Assembly (NCBI RefSeq): GCF_900185645.1
Contig: NZ_FYAM01000027.1
Location: 186,001-250,000 of the forward strand
DNA length: 64,000 nt
Direction: 5' to 3'
DNA from: Clostridium sp. BSD9I1
GTDB taxonomy: Bacteria > Bacillota > Clostridia > Clostridiales > Clostridiaceae
Shown here: piece after piece, positions 39,287-48,834 of the stretch
Numbering within the stretch: position 1 is the stretch's first letter
Layout of the letters: every line of letters starts with the position of its first letter
The notes under the pieces: model-generated
The model's database searches: none
What the model saw: only the letters and a program-made list of their open reading frames with translations
What the model was told of the DNA's origin: nothing
Made by a program: the position numbers and the translations under genes

Positions 39287-40381
39287 ATGGATAATAGCAA
39301 AAGCAAGGAATTAAAGATTTTGAAAGCTATTCTTTGGATATATATCAGTCTATGTATTATAATTGCAGGATTAAATTATGGATATGCCAGCCATGCACCA
39401 AAATCAACAGCAAAGTTTATTGCATGGTTTTGGCATTTCTATGAAAATTGGATAAAAACTCTTTTTATAATAATATGCAGCTTTCTTACATTAAGAATAG
39501 TGGGCGGTTCTGAGATAAACACAATGAGAAAGAGAAATTTGATTGGCTTTATTATATCTGCCATGGTTGTTCATATAGTAGGACCTTTGTTTTTAAAAAA
39601 CTCTGAGTTATATTTTTTTACAATGCCATTACCCTGGACTACTACACCCTTACAATTATTAGATACGACATCTAACTTTTATGCTAGCCGATTCCCTGTA
39701 TGGGGCTTAACAGGGATAACAACTGCATTAGCATTTTATATTATTATGTGCATTTTAGTACTTTTAGGAACGCTTTTATTTGGGAGGCGGTGGCAATGTT
39801 CTACCCTATGCCTTTTTAATGGTTTTGCATCAGAAGTGTTTGCTCCAGCATTTCCGTTAGTTGGAAAAGCAAGTGAAGTGAAGCCAAGGACACTTAAGAT
39901 TTTTTCTATTTTAAGATGGATATTTCTTTTTGTTTCCATTTTATTTAGTTTATATTGGGTAATGATTTCATTAGGTATATCAGTTCCTGGAGATAGCAAT
40001 GTAATTAGTAAGATGGAGAATTATAAGTATCTAGTTGGAGAACTGTTAATGGCTATGTTTTTTTGGGTAGCTTTTACGGGTAGGGGATATTGCTACTATT
40101 GCCCATTAGGTACTGTTTTAGGACTTATAGGGAAAGTTGCAGGTCAAAAGATTACTACAGACAATACAAAATGCGCTCAATGTAGTAAATGTAATTCAGC
40201 CTGTCCTATGGCTATTGATATTAGAAAAAAAGCTGAGAATAGTGAAGAGGTTAAGGAGCTTAGATGTGTGGGATGCGGACACTGTGTAGATGCCTGCCCT
40301 ACAAAAACTTTATCTTATTCAACCAAGTATTTGGATAGGAAGCAGAGAAAACAAGGAACATCTAAGGATGTTTCAATTTAA
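39287..40381 (+). CDS. NapH/MauN-like membrane ferredoxin
   Basis: A 364-residue membrane protein with about five spans in the first 280 residues, then two 4Fe-4S clusters: CAQCSKCNSACP and CVGCGHCVDACP, both CxxCxxCxxxCP, with an additional CYYCPLG loop before them. This is the NapH/4Fe-4S membrane ferredoxin layout, which passes electrons from the quinone pool or a reductase to a partner. The partner is unknown. It starts 89 bases after rph copy 2 without an obvious terminator, so it may be co-transcribed, which would be an odd pairing. The start follows GTGAGGTG. Confidence 0.85.
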   Translation: MDNSKSKELKILKAILWIYISLCIIIAGLNYGYASHAPKSTAKFIAWFWHFYENWIKTLFIIICSFLTLRIVGGSEINTMRKRNLIGFIISAMVVHIVGPLFLKNSELYFFTMPLPWTTTPLQLLDTTSNFYASRFPVWGLTGITTALAFYIIMCILVLLGTLLFGRRWQCSTLCLFNGFASEVFAPAFPLVGKASEVKPRTLKIFSILRWIFLFVSILFSLYWVMISLGISVPGDSNVISKMENYKYLVGELLMAMFFWVAFTGRGYCYYCPLGTVLGLIGKVAGQKITTDNTKCAQCSKCNSACPMAIDIRKKAENSEEVKELRCVGCGHCVDACPTKTLSYSTKYLDRKQRKQGTSKDVSI

Positions 40382-40404
40382 ATGAATATTATATATGAAA
40401 ATAT

Positions 40405-40442
40405 GCCGGTTAAAGTGAATTTCACTTTGGCCGGTTTTCTTT
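40405..40442 (+). terminator. Intrinsic terminator
   Basis: GCCGG and AAAGTGAA pair with TTCACTTT and CCGG, followed by TTTTCTTT. The rest of the gap up to motA holds the SigD promoter only. Confidence 0.8.
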
Positions 40443-40610
40443 ATAATGGTGGCATAGGAGGAAGTTAATCAGTATACAACATAAGGAACTAAAGAAGTGC
40501 TTGGAAAGAGTCATGTAAGAATATTTTTCAAATAGTTACAATATTATGTCGATTATTGATACATATTATCAAGAATGATATAATAAAAGGAAAGTTTAGT
40601 AAATTATATC

Positions 40611-40637
40611 TAAAGCTAGGATAAAACTAGCCGAATT
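40611..40637 (+). promoter_or_regulatory. SigD (flagellar sigma) promoter for motAB
   Basis: TAAA (40611-40614), 15 bases, GCCGAATT (40630-40637) is a close match to the SigD/sigma-28 consensus TAAA-N15-GCCGATAT. It lies about 106 bases before motA, and no good sigma-A site is closer. Confidence 0.8.
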
Positions 40638-40742
40638 ATTACTTGAAGATTAAATTATTCTTGGGGATTGTTTGTGATCTAATTATTGGATTTTTAAACT
40701 TAGCATAATTTATATATAACGAAAGAATTAAGGAGGCATAAA

Positions 40743-41528
40743 ATGGATATTTTTTTACTTTTAGGGATTGCCATAGGTTTTTTCTCAGTAATTGTCGGAA
40801 TGATTGTAAAAGGTGCAGATGTTGCGGTACTATTAAATCCTGCTGCTGCTATTATAATTATTGTTGGTACAATTGCGGCGGTAATGAACTCGTTTCCAAA
40901 GAATGAATTTCTCAGAATCCCTAAGATTATAGGCGTTCTTTTCAAAGATAAAAAAGGGGAAAGTCCAGCTGATATTGTGAAACAAATCGTTGATATGTCT
41001 CAATCAACTCGAAAAAATGGATTATTATCACTTGAAGCTACCATACAAGGACTGGACAATAAGTTTATGAAAAAAGGCTTTGAGATGGTAGTAGATGGTT
41101 CAGATCCGGAATTTATTAGTGATGTTTTAAATATCGAAATTGAAGAAATGGAAGAAAGGCATCGTGCAGGTGCTTCAATTTTTACAACAGCAGGGGGGTC
41201 TGCACCAACGCTTGGAGTTCTAGGAGCTGTTATAGGTTTAATTGGTGCCCTTGGAAACTTAAATGATACTGAAAAACTTGGACATATGATAGCTGCTGCA
41301 TTCGTTGCAACACTTTATGGAATTTTCTTTGGCTATGTAATTCTTCATCCTTTTGCAACTAGATTAAAGAGAAAATCCCACGAGGAAGTAACTAATATGC
41401 GTATTATACTTGAAGGTGTATTATGTATTCAGGAAGGAAAAAATCCAAAAAGTATAGAAATGAAATTACTTGGTATGTTGAAACCAAAAGATAGAATAAG
41501 CGTTGAGAAGAGCAATGGAAATGCTTAA
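40743..41528 (+). CDS. motA: Flagellar motor stator protein MotA
   Basis: A 261-residue integral membrane protein that, with MotB, forms the ion-driven stator. Four spans are visible (FLLLGIAIGFFSVIVGMIV; AAAIIIIVGTIAAVMNS; TLGVLGAVIGLIGALGNL; AAAFVATLYGIFFGYVI). The cytoplasmic loop contains the charged EEMEERHRAGA that contacts FliG, and the prolines of APTLGVLGAV and of HPFATRLKRKS are the usual ones. The gene is ten bases before motB and is preceded by a SigD promoter, the flagellar sigma. The start follows AAGGAGG. Confidence 0.95.
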   Translation: MDIFLLLGIAIGFFSVIVGMIVKGADVAVLLNPAAAIIIIVGTIAAVMNSFPKNEFLRIPKIIGVLFKDKKGESPADIVKQIVDMSQSTRKNGLLSLEATIQGLDNKFMKKGFEMVVDGSDPEFISDVLNIEIEEMEERHRAGASIFTTAGGSAPTLGVLGAVIGLIGALGNLNDTEKLGHMIAAAFVATLYGIFFGYVILHPFATRLKRKSHEEVTNMRIILEGVLCIQEGKNPKSIEMKLLGMLKPKDRISVEKSNGNA

Positions 41529-41537
41529 AGGAGATCA

Positions 41538-42287
41538 ATGATGAGGAAGAAAAAAGAACATCATGAAGAACATGTGGATGAATCATGGCTTATTCCTTAT
41601 GGAGATATGCTAACCCTTTTATTGGCGCTTTTTATCGTTATGTTTGCTATGAGTGAACTTGATAAAGCAAAGTTTAAAAGTGTTAGTGAAGATTTTAATG
41701 TTATTTTTTCAGGTGGCAGTGGGGTGATGACGGAAAATGGTAGTACAGGATTTGTGGCCGATGAATCAAAGCCAGCGTCTACTGCTGATAATGTAGTTGA
41801 AGACAAGAAGATGAAAGAAGTTATGGGAACGCTGCAGCAAGAAATTAAAAAGAGGGGATATTCTGATAATGTTAAACTTAACCTTAATGATGAAGGATTA
41901 GGAATTTCAATACAGGACGTTGTGCTTTTTAATTCAGGTGATGCAAGAGTGCTAAAAGAAGTAGAGCCATTACTTCTGCAAATTTCAAGCATGATTCACA
42001 AATTAGATAACAATGTTAAAGTTGTAGGACACACAGATAACATTCCTATTAGCAATGAAAAATTTCATTCAAATTGGGAGCTAAGTGCAATGAGAGCTAT
42101 AAATGTAATGAATTTTATGGCTGACGCAGGAGGAATAGATTCAGGAAAATTATCAATTGAGGCTTATGCTGAATATATGCCTAAGTACGATAATTCTACA
42201 GAGGAAGGTAGAGCAAGAAATAGAAGAGTGGAAATTTTTGTTGTTCGTAAGTATTCAGCACCTGCTAAGGATGATAAGGCAAAATAG
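41538..42287 (+). CDS. motB: Flagellar motor stator protein MotB
   Basis: A 249-residue partner of MotA. After a basic cytoplasmic segment, the single span is WLIPYGDMLTLLLALFIVMF, with the ion-binding Asp near residue 23 (YGDM). A plug-like region follows, and residues about 110-240 are the OmpA-like peptidoglycan-binding domain (VVGHTDNIPISNEKFHSNWE... RARNRRVEIFV). It anchors the stator to the wall. ATG 41538 or 41541 is possible; AAGGAGAT lies just before. No further flagellar genes are in the window. Confidence 0.95.
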   Translation: MMRKKKEHHEEHVDESWLIPYGDMLTLLLALFIVMFAMSELDKAKFKSVSEDFNVIFSGGSGVMTENGSTGFVADESKPASTADNVVEDKKMKEVMGTLQQEIKKRGYSDNVKLNLNDEGLGISIQDVVLFNSGDARVLKEVEPLLLQISSMIHKLDNNVKVVGHTDNIPISNEKFHSNWELSAMRAINVMNFMADAGGIDSGKLSIEAYAEYMPKYDNSTEEGRARNRRVEIFVVRKYSAPAKDDKAK

Positions 42288-42310
42288 AAAAATTAGTTTT
42301 TATTATAAAG

Positions 42311-42405
42311 AACAGGCATCTATTGCTAATAGGTGCCTGTTAGCGTTTATTTATATCAGTGTTAAAACTAATAAAAAAGAGTACACCTTCTAAGGGGCGT
42401 ACTCT
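42311..42405 (+). terminator. Two hairpins after motB
   Basis: AACAGGCA/TGCCTGTT (42311-42341) and AGAGTAC/GTACTCT (42379-42405). The first lies 24 bases after motB and most likely ends its transcript. An overlapping 78-codon frame here is not a gene. Confidence 0.7.
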
Positions 42406-42510
42406 ATCTATATGATAGCTCATTGGAAAGAAAAAGTCTATAAATTTATTTTATTTTATCTTATAATATTCATTGTTGCAACAAAAATATAATTGGATGG
42501 GAGAATAAAT

Positions 42511-43059
42511 ATGATAAAACAAAAGATATCAAACATTCCTTTTGGACCATATATTGCCGTTCTAGCAGGAGCTACTGTTAATGGAAAACCAAACTATGCT
42601 ACCATTGGTGCATATGGAGTTGTAAGTCAAAAGCCCGTGCTTTACATTTCACTAAAGAATACTCACTGTACTACAAAAGGAGTACTGGAAAATGGTTTTT
42701 TCAGTGTAAACATTCCTTCATCTGAGTCTGTTGAGAAAACTGATTACTGCGGAACTGTTTCTGGCAATAAGGTAGATAAATCAAAGGTCTTCGAATCATT
42801 TTATGATGAGGCAGGGAATGCACCATTGATAAGGGAGTGTCCTGTAAATTATCTTTGTAAGGTAATACAAACTATTCCTATGTTTGATTTTACAATGTTT
42901 ATTGGTGAGATTGTTGCTGCATATGCAAATGATGATTGCTTAGAAAATGGAAGACCAAATGCTTTAAAAGTTAAACCAACTATATTAATGAATTCGGGAT
43001 ACTTTGATTTAAATGATAGAGTTGGGTCAATATTTAAAGCATGTGATGGCAGCAAGTAA
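42511..43059 (+). CDS. Flavin reductase/FMN-binding split-barrel protein
   Basis: A 182-residue FMN-binding split-barrel protein of the flavin reductase-like (flavoredoxin) family. The signatures include a start with the P-F-G-P-Y turn (NIPFGPYIAVLAGA), MATIGAYGVVSQKPVLYISL-like strands around residues 30-50 and GFFSVNIPS. A role in flavin-dependent electron transfer is likely. ATG 42511 is chosen with GGGAGAAT upstream; the frame also has an earlier ATG. It stands alone. Confidence 0.82.
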   Translation: MIKQKISNIPFGPYIAVLAGATVNGKPNYATIGAYGVVSQKPVLYISLKNTHCTTKGVLENGFFSVNIPSSESVEKTDYCGTVSGNKVDKSKVFESFYDEAGNAPLIRECPVNYLCKVIQTIPMFDFTMFIGEIVAAYANDDCLENGRPNALKVKPTILMNSGYFDLNDRVGSIFKACDGSK

Positions 43060-43121
43060 AAGGATTCTTGCAATGAACATTCAAACACTTTAATATGTAT
43101 CTTATTATAGGCATTAATTGG

Positions 43122-43213
43122 AAACTACTTTAATGTAGTTTTTAATGTGCTATATTTTATAAGAGTATATAAGGGTTGCAGATGAAGTATGTTCATTTGC
43201 AACCCATTTTGTT
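43122..43213 (+). terminator. Two terminator hairpins after the flavin reductase gene
   Basis: AAACTAC/GTAGTTT followed by TT (43122-43143), then GGGTTGCA/TGCAACCC with ATTTTGTT (43173-43213). Confidence 0.7.
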
Positions 43214-43275
43214 AATTAAGAATGATCATTTTCAAGAATTCACATCAAATTATTAAATGAGGTGGATTTGAGAAT

Positions 43276-43344
43276 ATGTGTATAAATTGTATTAAGAAAA
43301 AAGATAGAGCTAGAGAACTCATAAAGAAAAATTCCAATTTATAA
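43276..43344 (+). CDS. Possible small peptide, CxxC-containing
   Basis: A 22-codon frame, MCINCIKKKDRARELIKK and four more residues, preceded at some distance by GAGGTGG. The CINC pair and basic character are all that can be seen. It may be chance or the start of a lost gene. The rest of the 43214-43491 stretch holds no gene. Confidence 0.25.
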   Translation: MCINCIKKKDRARELIKKNSNL

Positions 43345-43491
43345 GAGATAAGAGATGTTGCCTAAATATGTAAATTTTTTAAAGAATACAACAAAGCTAT
43401 TCTAAGTTATTGTATAATTATTGTAGTGGTTTAAAGATTTAGATAGTATTTTTAGTTATATGATAAATTGAAGCTAAGGAGTGTGTTAATA

Positions 43492-44670
43492 ATGCGAAAT
43501 TTTGAGTTTTATGCACCTACTAAAGTGGTTTTTGGAAAGAATGCAGAAGCAAAAATTGGCGCTCTTGTGAAGGCGCAGAACTGTAAAAAGGTATTAGTTC
43601 ATTTTGGAGGAAGTAGTGCAAAAAAATCTGGTCTGCTAGATAGGATTTTTGATTCTTTAAAAAATGCAGAAGTTGATTATGTAAGTTTAGGAGGTGTAGT
43701 TCCAAATCCTAGACTTTCTAAGGTATATGAAGGTATTGAGTTATGTAAAAATGAAGGTGTTGATTTTATACTGGCAGTTGGCGGAGGTAGTGTTATTGAT
43801 TCTGCTAAGGCAATTGGATACGGTATGGTGAACGATTGTGACGTATGGGACTTGTATGAAGGTAAGGTTAAGCCTATTGGATGTTTACCGATTGGAGCAA
43901 TTCTCACTATTTCAGCTGCAGGAAGTGAGATGAGTAACTCATCTGTAATAACAAATGAAGAAGGCTGGTTAAAAAGAGCATGCAATACTGAATATGGGCG
44001 CTGCAAATTTGCGATTATGAATCCTGAGCTTACCTATACGCTTCCAAAGTATCAGACTGCAAGTGGCTGTACAGATATATTAATGCACACTATGGAACGA
44101 TATTTTACCACAGTAGAAAGTATGCAGCTTACAGATAGTATTAGCGAAGGACTAATGAGAACTGTAATTTATAACACAAAAATATTAATGAAAGATCCTG
44201 AAAATTATAAGGCACGTGCTGAAATTATGTGGGCTGGAAGTCTTTCACACAATGATTTAACTGGATGTGGTTCTATCGGAGATTGGTCATGCCATCAATT
44301 AGAACATGAACTTGGTGGAATGTTTGATGTAGCTCATGGTGCAGGATTGGCTGCTGTATGGGGAAGCTGGGCTAGATATGTGTATAAGACAAATATTTCA
44401 CGCTTTGTACAATTTGCAGTAAATGTAATGGGAATATCTAATGACTTCAGAAATCCCGAAAAAGTTGCAATAGATGGAATAGAAGCAATGGAAAACTTCT
44501 ATCGTTTCATAGAGATGCCAACATCTATAAGCGAGCTTGGAGTTCAATTAACAGATAAACAAATTGATGAACTAGCTCATAAGTGCAGCTTTGGCAAGAC
44601 GAGAACTATTGGAGCATTTCAAAAGCTTGATATGGAGGATATGAAAAACATTTATACTATGTCGAGATAA
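43492..44670 (+). CDS. Iron-containing alcohol dehydrogenase (butanol dehydrogenase-like)
   Basis: A 392-residue NAD(P)H-dependent alcohol dehydrogenase of the iron group. The N-terminus NFEFYAPTKVVFGKNAEAKIG, the nucleotide-binding GGGSVIDSAKAIG (residues about 95-107) and the metal-binding region with DILMHTMERYF and HGAGLAAVWGSW match BdhA/BdhB-like enzymes that reduce aldehydes in clostridia. The substrate could be butyraldehyde or another aldehyde. ATG 43492 is chosen because AAGGAG precedes it and the residues fit the family start. It has its own terminator. Confidence 0.9.
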   Translation: MRNFEFYAPTKVVFGKNAEAKIGALVKAQNCKKVLVHFGGSSAKKSGLLDRIFDSLKNAEVDYVSLGGVVPNPRLSKVYEGIELCKNEGVDFILAVGGGSVIDSAKAIGYGMVNDCDVWDLYEGKVKPIGCLPIGAILTISAAGSEMSNSSVITNEEGWLKRACNTEYGRCKFAIMNPELTYTLPKYQTASGCTDILMHTMERYFTTVESMQLTDSISEGLMRTVIYNTKILMKDPENYKARAEIMWAGSLSHNDLTGCGSIGDWSCHQLEHELGGMFDVAHGAGLAAVWGSWARYVYKTNISRFVQFAVNVMGISNDFRNPEKVAIDGIEAMENFYRFIEMPTSISELGVQLTDKQIDELAHKCSFGKTRTIGAFQKLDMEDMKNIYTMSR

Positions 44671-44697
44671 CATCATAGTTTTATTTAGGTGATAAAG

Positions 44698-44746
44698 AAT
44701 GACTTTTCACAATGTGTATCCGACAATTGTGAAAAGTCATTTTTAT
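44698..44746. terminator. Bidirectional terminator
   Basis: Sixteen-base stem (AATGACTTTTCACAAT and its complement) followed by TTTTTAT; serves the convergent alcohol dehydrogenase and WYL regulator genes. Confidence 0.85.
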
Positions 44747-44817
44747 GTACAATAGAACTGCTTGACGCTAATTAATAGCTATAGGATTTGCATATCGATT
44801 ATAAAAAATGATTTTTC

Positions 44818-45753
44818 TTACAAATAATGACCTACCATATCGTTAGCTTTCTTTTTTATGTTATCTACTATCTCTTTGGGTTCAATTACCTTTGCAAAAG
44901 TACCTAATTGAAAAAAGTAATTAGAGACAAATTCTATTTCACTTTCATCAATTAGTGTGTCAATATATCCATTTTCAGCATCAGCGACAACTATATGAGG
45001 CTGCAGCCAGGCTTTACTTTGGCACTCTCTAATTCCTTCTCTTGTTAATTCAACGTATAATCGTACAGGTGTTTTAAGTGTATTAAAACTATCGAACCAA
45101 TCTGTTAAATTCATTTCAAAATCAATGATTCTATTGGAGATTTCTAAAGACAATATCCTATCAACTCTAAATAGCTTAATCTTATTATTTTCAGTATCTA
45201 AAGCGGGCATATACCAAAGTCCGTCATATGCATATGTTCCAATGGGCTTAACTTCTCGCGTTTTATCTTTCGATTTTGAACGGTATTTTATTATTAGGAT
45301 ATTATCTCCAATAGAGGCATCAATTATGTCTTTTAAAAATGGAGAAGCAACGGTTCTTTCTGGATTCCAAAAGGATAAAACAGATTCTAAACGTTTTATC
45401 TTATTGCTAGCATCCTCAGGAGCAATAGCAAGTAATTTTCTAGATGCAGAATTGATGTTTGCATCAAATGGCAGTGATTTGTAGTATTTTAGAGACTGAA
45501 AGGCAAAAAAAATTGCTAATGCTTCATTTTCATCAAATATAACTGGGGGAAGCATTCTATTTTTTAGTACACGATAACCGCCACTTCGCCCTTGCTCTGT
45601 ATATAAGGGAACTCCTAATTCACTTAGCTCCATTAGATACCTATGTGCAGTTCTAACAGATATATTAAATTCATATGCAACATCTTGGGCAGTAAAATTC
45701 CTCTTAGTATTTACATACATAATTAAATCAAATATTTGTTTTGCCTTTGACAT
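44818..45753 (-). CDS. HTH/WYL-domain transcriptional regulator (YafY type)
   Basis: A 311-residue regulator with a DeoR-like helix-turn-helix (FTAQDVAYEFNISVRTAHRYLMELSELGVPLYTEQGRSGGYRV, residues about 20-62) and a WYL domain (IKYRSKSKDKTREVKPIG, GLWYMPALDTE). WYL domains sense nucleotides or other small ligands. The gene is divergent from the uvrA-like gene with 157 bases between, holding a perfect GACAAT-A-ATTGTC palindrome. ATG 45753 is set by the AGGAGG upstream, shorter than the frame beginning at 45801. Confidence 0.88.
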   Translation of the reverse strand: MSKAKQIFDLIMYVNTKRNFTAQDVAYEFNISVRTAHRYLMELSELGVPLYTEQGRSGGYRVLKNRMLPPVIFDENEALAIFFAFQSLKYYKSLPFDANINSASRKLLAIAPEDASNKIKRLESVLSFWNPERTVASPFLKDIIDASIGDNILIIKYRSKSKDKTREVKPIGTYAYDGLWYMPALDTENNKIKLFRVDRILSLEISNRIIDFEMNLTDWFDSFNTLKTPVRLYVELTREGIRECQSKAWLQPHIVVADAENGYIDTLIDESEIEFVSNYFFQLGTFAKVIEPKEIVDNIKKKANDMVGHYL

Positions 45754-45818
45754 AAATCCTCCTAAATACTCGATACATGGAATTATTTTATATAAAAACA
45801 TAGTTTTAAGTAAAACTG

Positions 45819-45831
45819 GACAATAATTGTC
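45819..45831. promoter_or_regulatory. Putative operator for the WYL regulator
   Basis: GACAATAATTGTC is a perfect palindrome in the divergent region between the WYL gene and the UvrA-like gene. Its right part, ATAATTGTCAT, recurs at 49877-49887 before the flavodoxin genes. Confidence 0.6.
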
Positions 45832-45910
45832 ATGTTAAAAGTATATATTATCTATGATAGTTAGTCAAAGCAATCTCATCAAAGTTTGTAGCATAGAAAG
45901 GAGAGTTGTT

Positions 45911-48187
45911 ATGAAGGAGCAAGGCTCACAAAATAATATACAAATCATTGGGGCTAGAGAAAAAAATCTAAAAGCTGTGAATGTGACAGTTCCCAAAGGA
46001 AAAATCACTGTTTTTACAGGTGTTTCAGGATCGGGGAAATCAGCACTTGTATTTGATACAATTGCAGCGGAATCCCAGCGTCAATTAAATGAAACTTACT
46101 CAAGCTTTATACGCCATCGCCTTCCGCACTATGGTAAACCTAGCGTAGATTCAATTGAAAACTTATCCGTGGCAATTATCATTAATCAAAAGAGAATTGG
46201 TGGTAATGCAAGATCAACAGTTGGAACCATTACTGATATATATTCATTGTTAAGGTTATTGTTTGCCCGCCTTGGAAAGCCCTTTGTTGGATATTCAGAT
46301 ATGTTTTCATTTAACAATCCAAAGGGCATGTGTCCCAAATGTGAAGGATTAGGAACAGCAAAAATATTTAATGTTGATAGGCTGATTGATAGGGAAAAGT
46401 CATTAAATGAGGGGGCAATTCAGTTCCCAACCTTTAGACCAGGAGAGTTCAGGTGGAAGCGTTATGTTTGTACTGGGCTGTTTGATAATGATAAAAAGTT
46501 AAAGGATTATACTGAGGATGAATGGGACACACTTCTTTATAAAACGGGTTTTAAACCTCCAAATCCCACTGAAGGATGGCCTACTACTTCAAAATATGAA
46601 GGGATCATTCCAAGAATTGAACGGTCTTTTTTGAGTAAAGAATGCAGGGATGCAGCATTATACAAAGAGGATATTGATTATGTAGTTACAATGGGACTTT
46701 GTCCATCATGTGAAGGTGCTAGACTTAATCAAAGGGTACTTGATTGCAAAATAAATGGGAAAAGTATTGGTGACTGTACAAAAATGCAAATTACAGAGCT
46801 CATTAACTTTATTCAATTAATCAAAGAACCTGCTTACTACACAGTAGTGGAAGGTATTCTTAGTCGATTAGAACATTTAACTTCCGTTGGATTAGGATAC
46901 TTAAGTTTGAATCGAGAGACATCTACTCTTTCTGGAGGTGAATCTCAAAGAATAAAGATGGTTCGTCAGCTGGGGAGCAGCTTAACTGACATTACTTACA
47001 TTTTCGATGAACCAAGCATTGGGCTTCATCCTCATGATGTAAATAAAATTAATAACCTTTTAAAGTTATTAAAAGAGAAGGGAAATACTGTTATAATCGT
47101 AGAACATGATCCAGATGTAATTAAAATTGCAGATCATATAATCGATATGGGTCCTAAATCTGGCATCAAAGGTGGAGAAGTAGTGTATGAAGGGAATTTA
47201 AATGGGTTATTAAAATCAGGTACATTGACAGGAACTTTGCTAAATCATAAAGTTTATTTAAAAAAAGAACTTAGAGAACCTAAAGGATGGTATTATATAG
47301 AGCATGCATCTTTATATAATTTAAAAGACGTCAATGTTAATATTCCTAAAAATGTTATGACTGTAGTTACAGGGGTGGCAGGTTCCGGAAAAAGCACTCT
47401 TATAAATAAGGTATTTAGAAAGTATTATCCTGAAGCAATTTTTATAGACCAAGGAGCTATTCAGACTTCTAGTAGATCTAATATTGCTACTTACATGGGA
47501 GTTTTTGATTCTATTAGAAATTTATTTGCAAAACAAAACGAAGTTGAAGCTTCTCTTTTTAGCTTTAATTCAAAGGGGGCTTGTCCTGAATGTAAGGGGT
47601 TAGGAATAATATATACAGACTTGGCATTTATGGATACAGTAGAAAGTGTTTGTGAAGTATGTGGTGGACAGAGATTTAATGAAGAAGTTATTAAGTTTAA
47701 ACTACGAGGGAAAAATATTAGTGAAGTTTTACAAATGACTATTGAAGAGGCTTTAGAGTTTTTTTATGAAAAGGAAATAGTCGCTGCCCTAAAGAAATTA
47801 ATAAATGTAGGGATAGGATATATTACTTTAGGTCAGTCTTTAAATACCTTATCAGGAGGGGAACTTCAAAGGGTTAAGCTTGCAGTGGAATTGGAAAATT
47901 CAGGTCAGATATATGTCTTAGATGAGCCTACTACAGGACTGCACATGTCTGACATAAAACAGCTGATAAAAATTATGAATTTTCTTGTGGATCAGGGCAG
48001 TACTTTAATTGTGATAGAACATAATCTTGATATAATGAGCCAAGCAGATTGGATTATAGACATTGGCCCTGGGGCAGGTGAAGATGGAGGGAGAATTATA
48101 TTTGAAGGACAGCCTAGAGATTTGATTAAGCATAAGACTTCTATTACAGGAAAGTATTTAAATCAGTATATATTATCAAAACAATAA
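45911..48187 (+). CDS. UvrA-like ABC ATPase (short, drug-resistance type)
   Basis: A 758-residue protein with two UvrA-type ABC domains: Walker A GVSGSGKSALVFDT (about residue 36) and GVAGSGKSTLINKVF; signatures LSGGESQRIKMVRQLG with DEPSIGLHPHD, and LSGGELQRVKLAVELE with DEPTTGLHMSD. Zinc-finger cysteines appear in CPKCEGLG, CPSCEGARLN, CPECKGLG and CEVCGGQRF. It is shorter than nucleotide-excision UvrA (about 940), as in the UvrA2/DrrC group linked with antibiotic tolerance. The start follows AAAGGAGAG. It probably answers to the divergent WYL regulator rather than the SOS system; no LexA box was seen. Confidence 0.87.
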   Translation: MKEQGSQNNIQIIGAREKNLKAVNVTVPKGKITVFTGVSGSGKSALVFDTIAAESQRQLNETYSSFIRHRLPHYGKPSVDSIENLSVAIIINQKRIGGNARSTVGTITDIYSLLRLLFARLGKPFVGYSDMFSFNNPKGMCPKCEGLGTAKIFNVDRLIDREKSLNEGAIQFPTFRPGEFRWKRYVCTGLFDNDKKLKDYTEDEWDTLLYKTGFKPPNPTEGWPTTSKYEGIIPRIERSFLSKECRDAALYKEDIDYVVTMGLCPSCEGARLNQRVLDCKINGKSIGDCTKMQITELINFIQLIKEPAYYTVVEGILSRLEHLTSVGLGYLSLNRETSTLSGGESQRIKMVRQLGSSLTDITYIFDEPSIGLHPHDVNKINNLLKLLKEKGNTVIIVEHDPDVIKIADHIIDMGPKSGIKGGEVVYEGNLNGLLKSGTLTGTLLNHKVYLKKELREPKGWYYIEHASLYNLKDVNVNIPKNVMTVVTGVAGSGKSTLINKVFRKYYPEAIFIDQGAIQTSSRSNIATYMGVFDSIRNLFAKQNEVEASLFSFNSKGACPECKGLGIIYTDLAFMDTVESVCEVCGGQRFNEEVIKFKLRGKNISEVLQMTIEEALEFFYEKEIVAALKKLINVGIGYITLGQSLNTLSGGELQRVKLAVELENSGQIYVLDEPTTGLHMSDIKQLIKIMNFLVDQGSTLIVIEHNLDIMSQADWIIDIGPGAGEDGGRIIFEGQPRDLIKHKTSITGKYLNQYILSKQ

Positions 48188-48279
48188 TTAGGTAAAAAAT
48201 TTAAATATTAGTTTGTCTATTCTGCAGCAACTTCAATTAAGGTCTAGTAAATTGAGAAATTACATGATAAAAAATAAGA

Positions 48280-48315
48280 AAGGAGAATCCTAAAATGAAA
48301 GGAATTCTCCTTATA
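48280..48315. terminator. Bidirectional terminator
   Basis: AAGGAGAATCC pairs with GGAATTCTCCTT between the convergent UvrA-like gene and the PNPOx-like gene. Confidence 0.75.
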
Positions 48316-48333
48316 AACTTAAATATAAATAAA

Positions 48334-48756
48334 TTAAAAGGTTATTTTTCCATGCTTATCAATATCCAAAGTTACAGATGCTTCTTTAAAATGAATCTCA
48401 TATACGTCTAACATATCGCCAGCCTGTGCTATTACTACTTCATAATTTGGAAGTTTTTTTATAAATGCTTCTTTTAAGTCGTATATTGTTAAATCACTCT
48501 TTTGAACTCTTCCATTGGTAACTCGAATTTGTTCACTGTTTTCAGTTGGAATTGTTGTAAATGCTACATTATTGTTTTGCAAAAACTCCAAAGTTTTAGT
48601 GTTTCCTCTAAAAGACGCAAGATAAACAATACCTTGATTTTCAGTATCATAATAAAAATTTACAACTCTAACATTAGGGATATTGTTCACAGAAGTGGCT
48701 AAAGCCAAGTTATCAGTAGTTTCCATTATTCTATTAAACTCTTGTAAAAAATCCAT
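48334..48756 (-). CDS. Pyridoxamine 5'-phosphate oxidase-like FMN-binding protein
   Basis: A 140-residue split-barrel protein. The opening MDFLQEFNRIMETTDNLALA and the strands RVVNFYYDTENQGIVYLASF are typical of small PNPOx-like proteins that bind FMN or F420-like cofactors; the enzyme reaction is unknown. ATG 48756 is chosen because AAAGGAGAATG precedes it, not the longer frame from 48786. It is divergent from a WYL regulator gene, with a TGACA/TGTCA inverted repeat in the region between, so it may be that regulator's target. Confidence 0.82.
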   Translation of the reverse strand: MDFLQEFNRIMETTDNLALATSVNNIPNVRVVNFYYDTENQGIVYLASFRGNTKTLEFLQNNNVAFTTIPTENSEQIRVTNGRVQKSDLTIYDLKEAFIKKLPNYEVVIAQAGDMLDVYEIHFKEASVTLDIDKHGKITF

Positions 48757-48834
48757 TTTCATTCTCCTTTTATAACTTATTTTCAATTATATTTAAACCT
48801 CTTCCTCAATACAGATTTATTCTATCACGGAATC

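Noticed and set aside
42157-42393. 78-codon + strand frame over the end of motB
   Set aside because: Shadow of motB that continues through the terminator hairpin.
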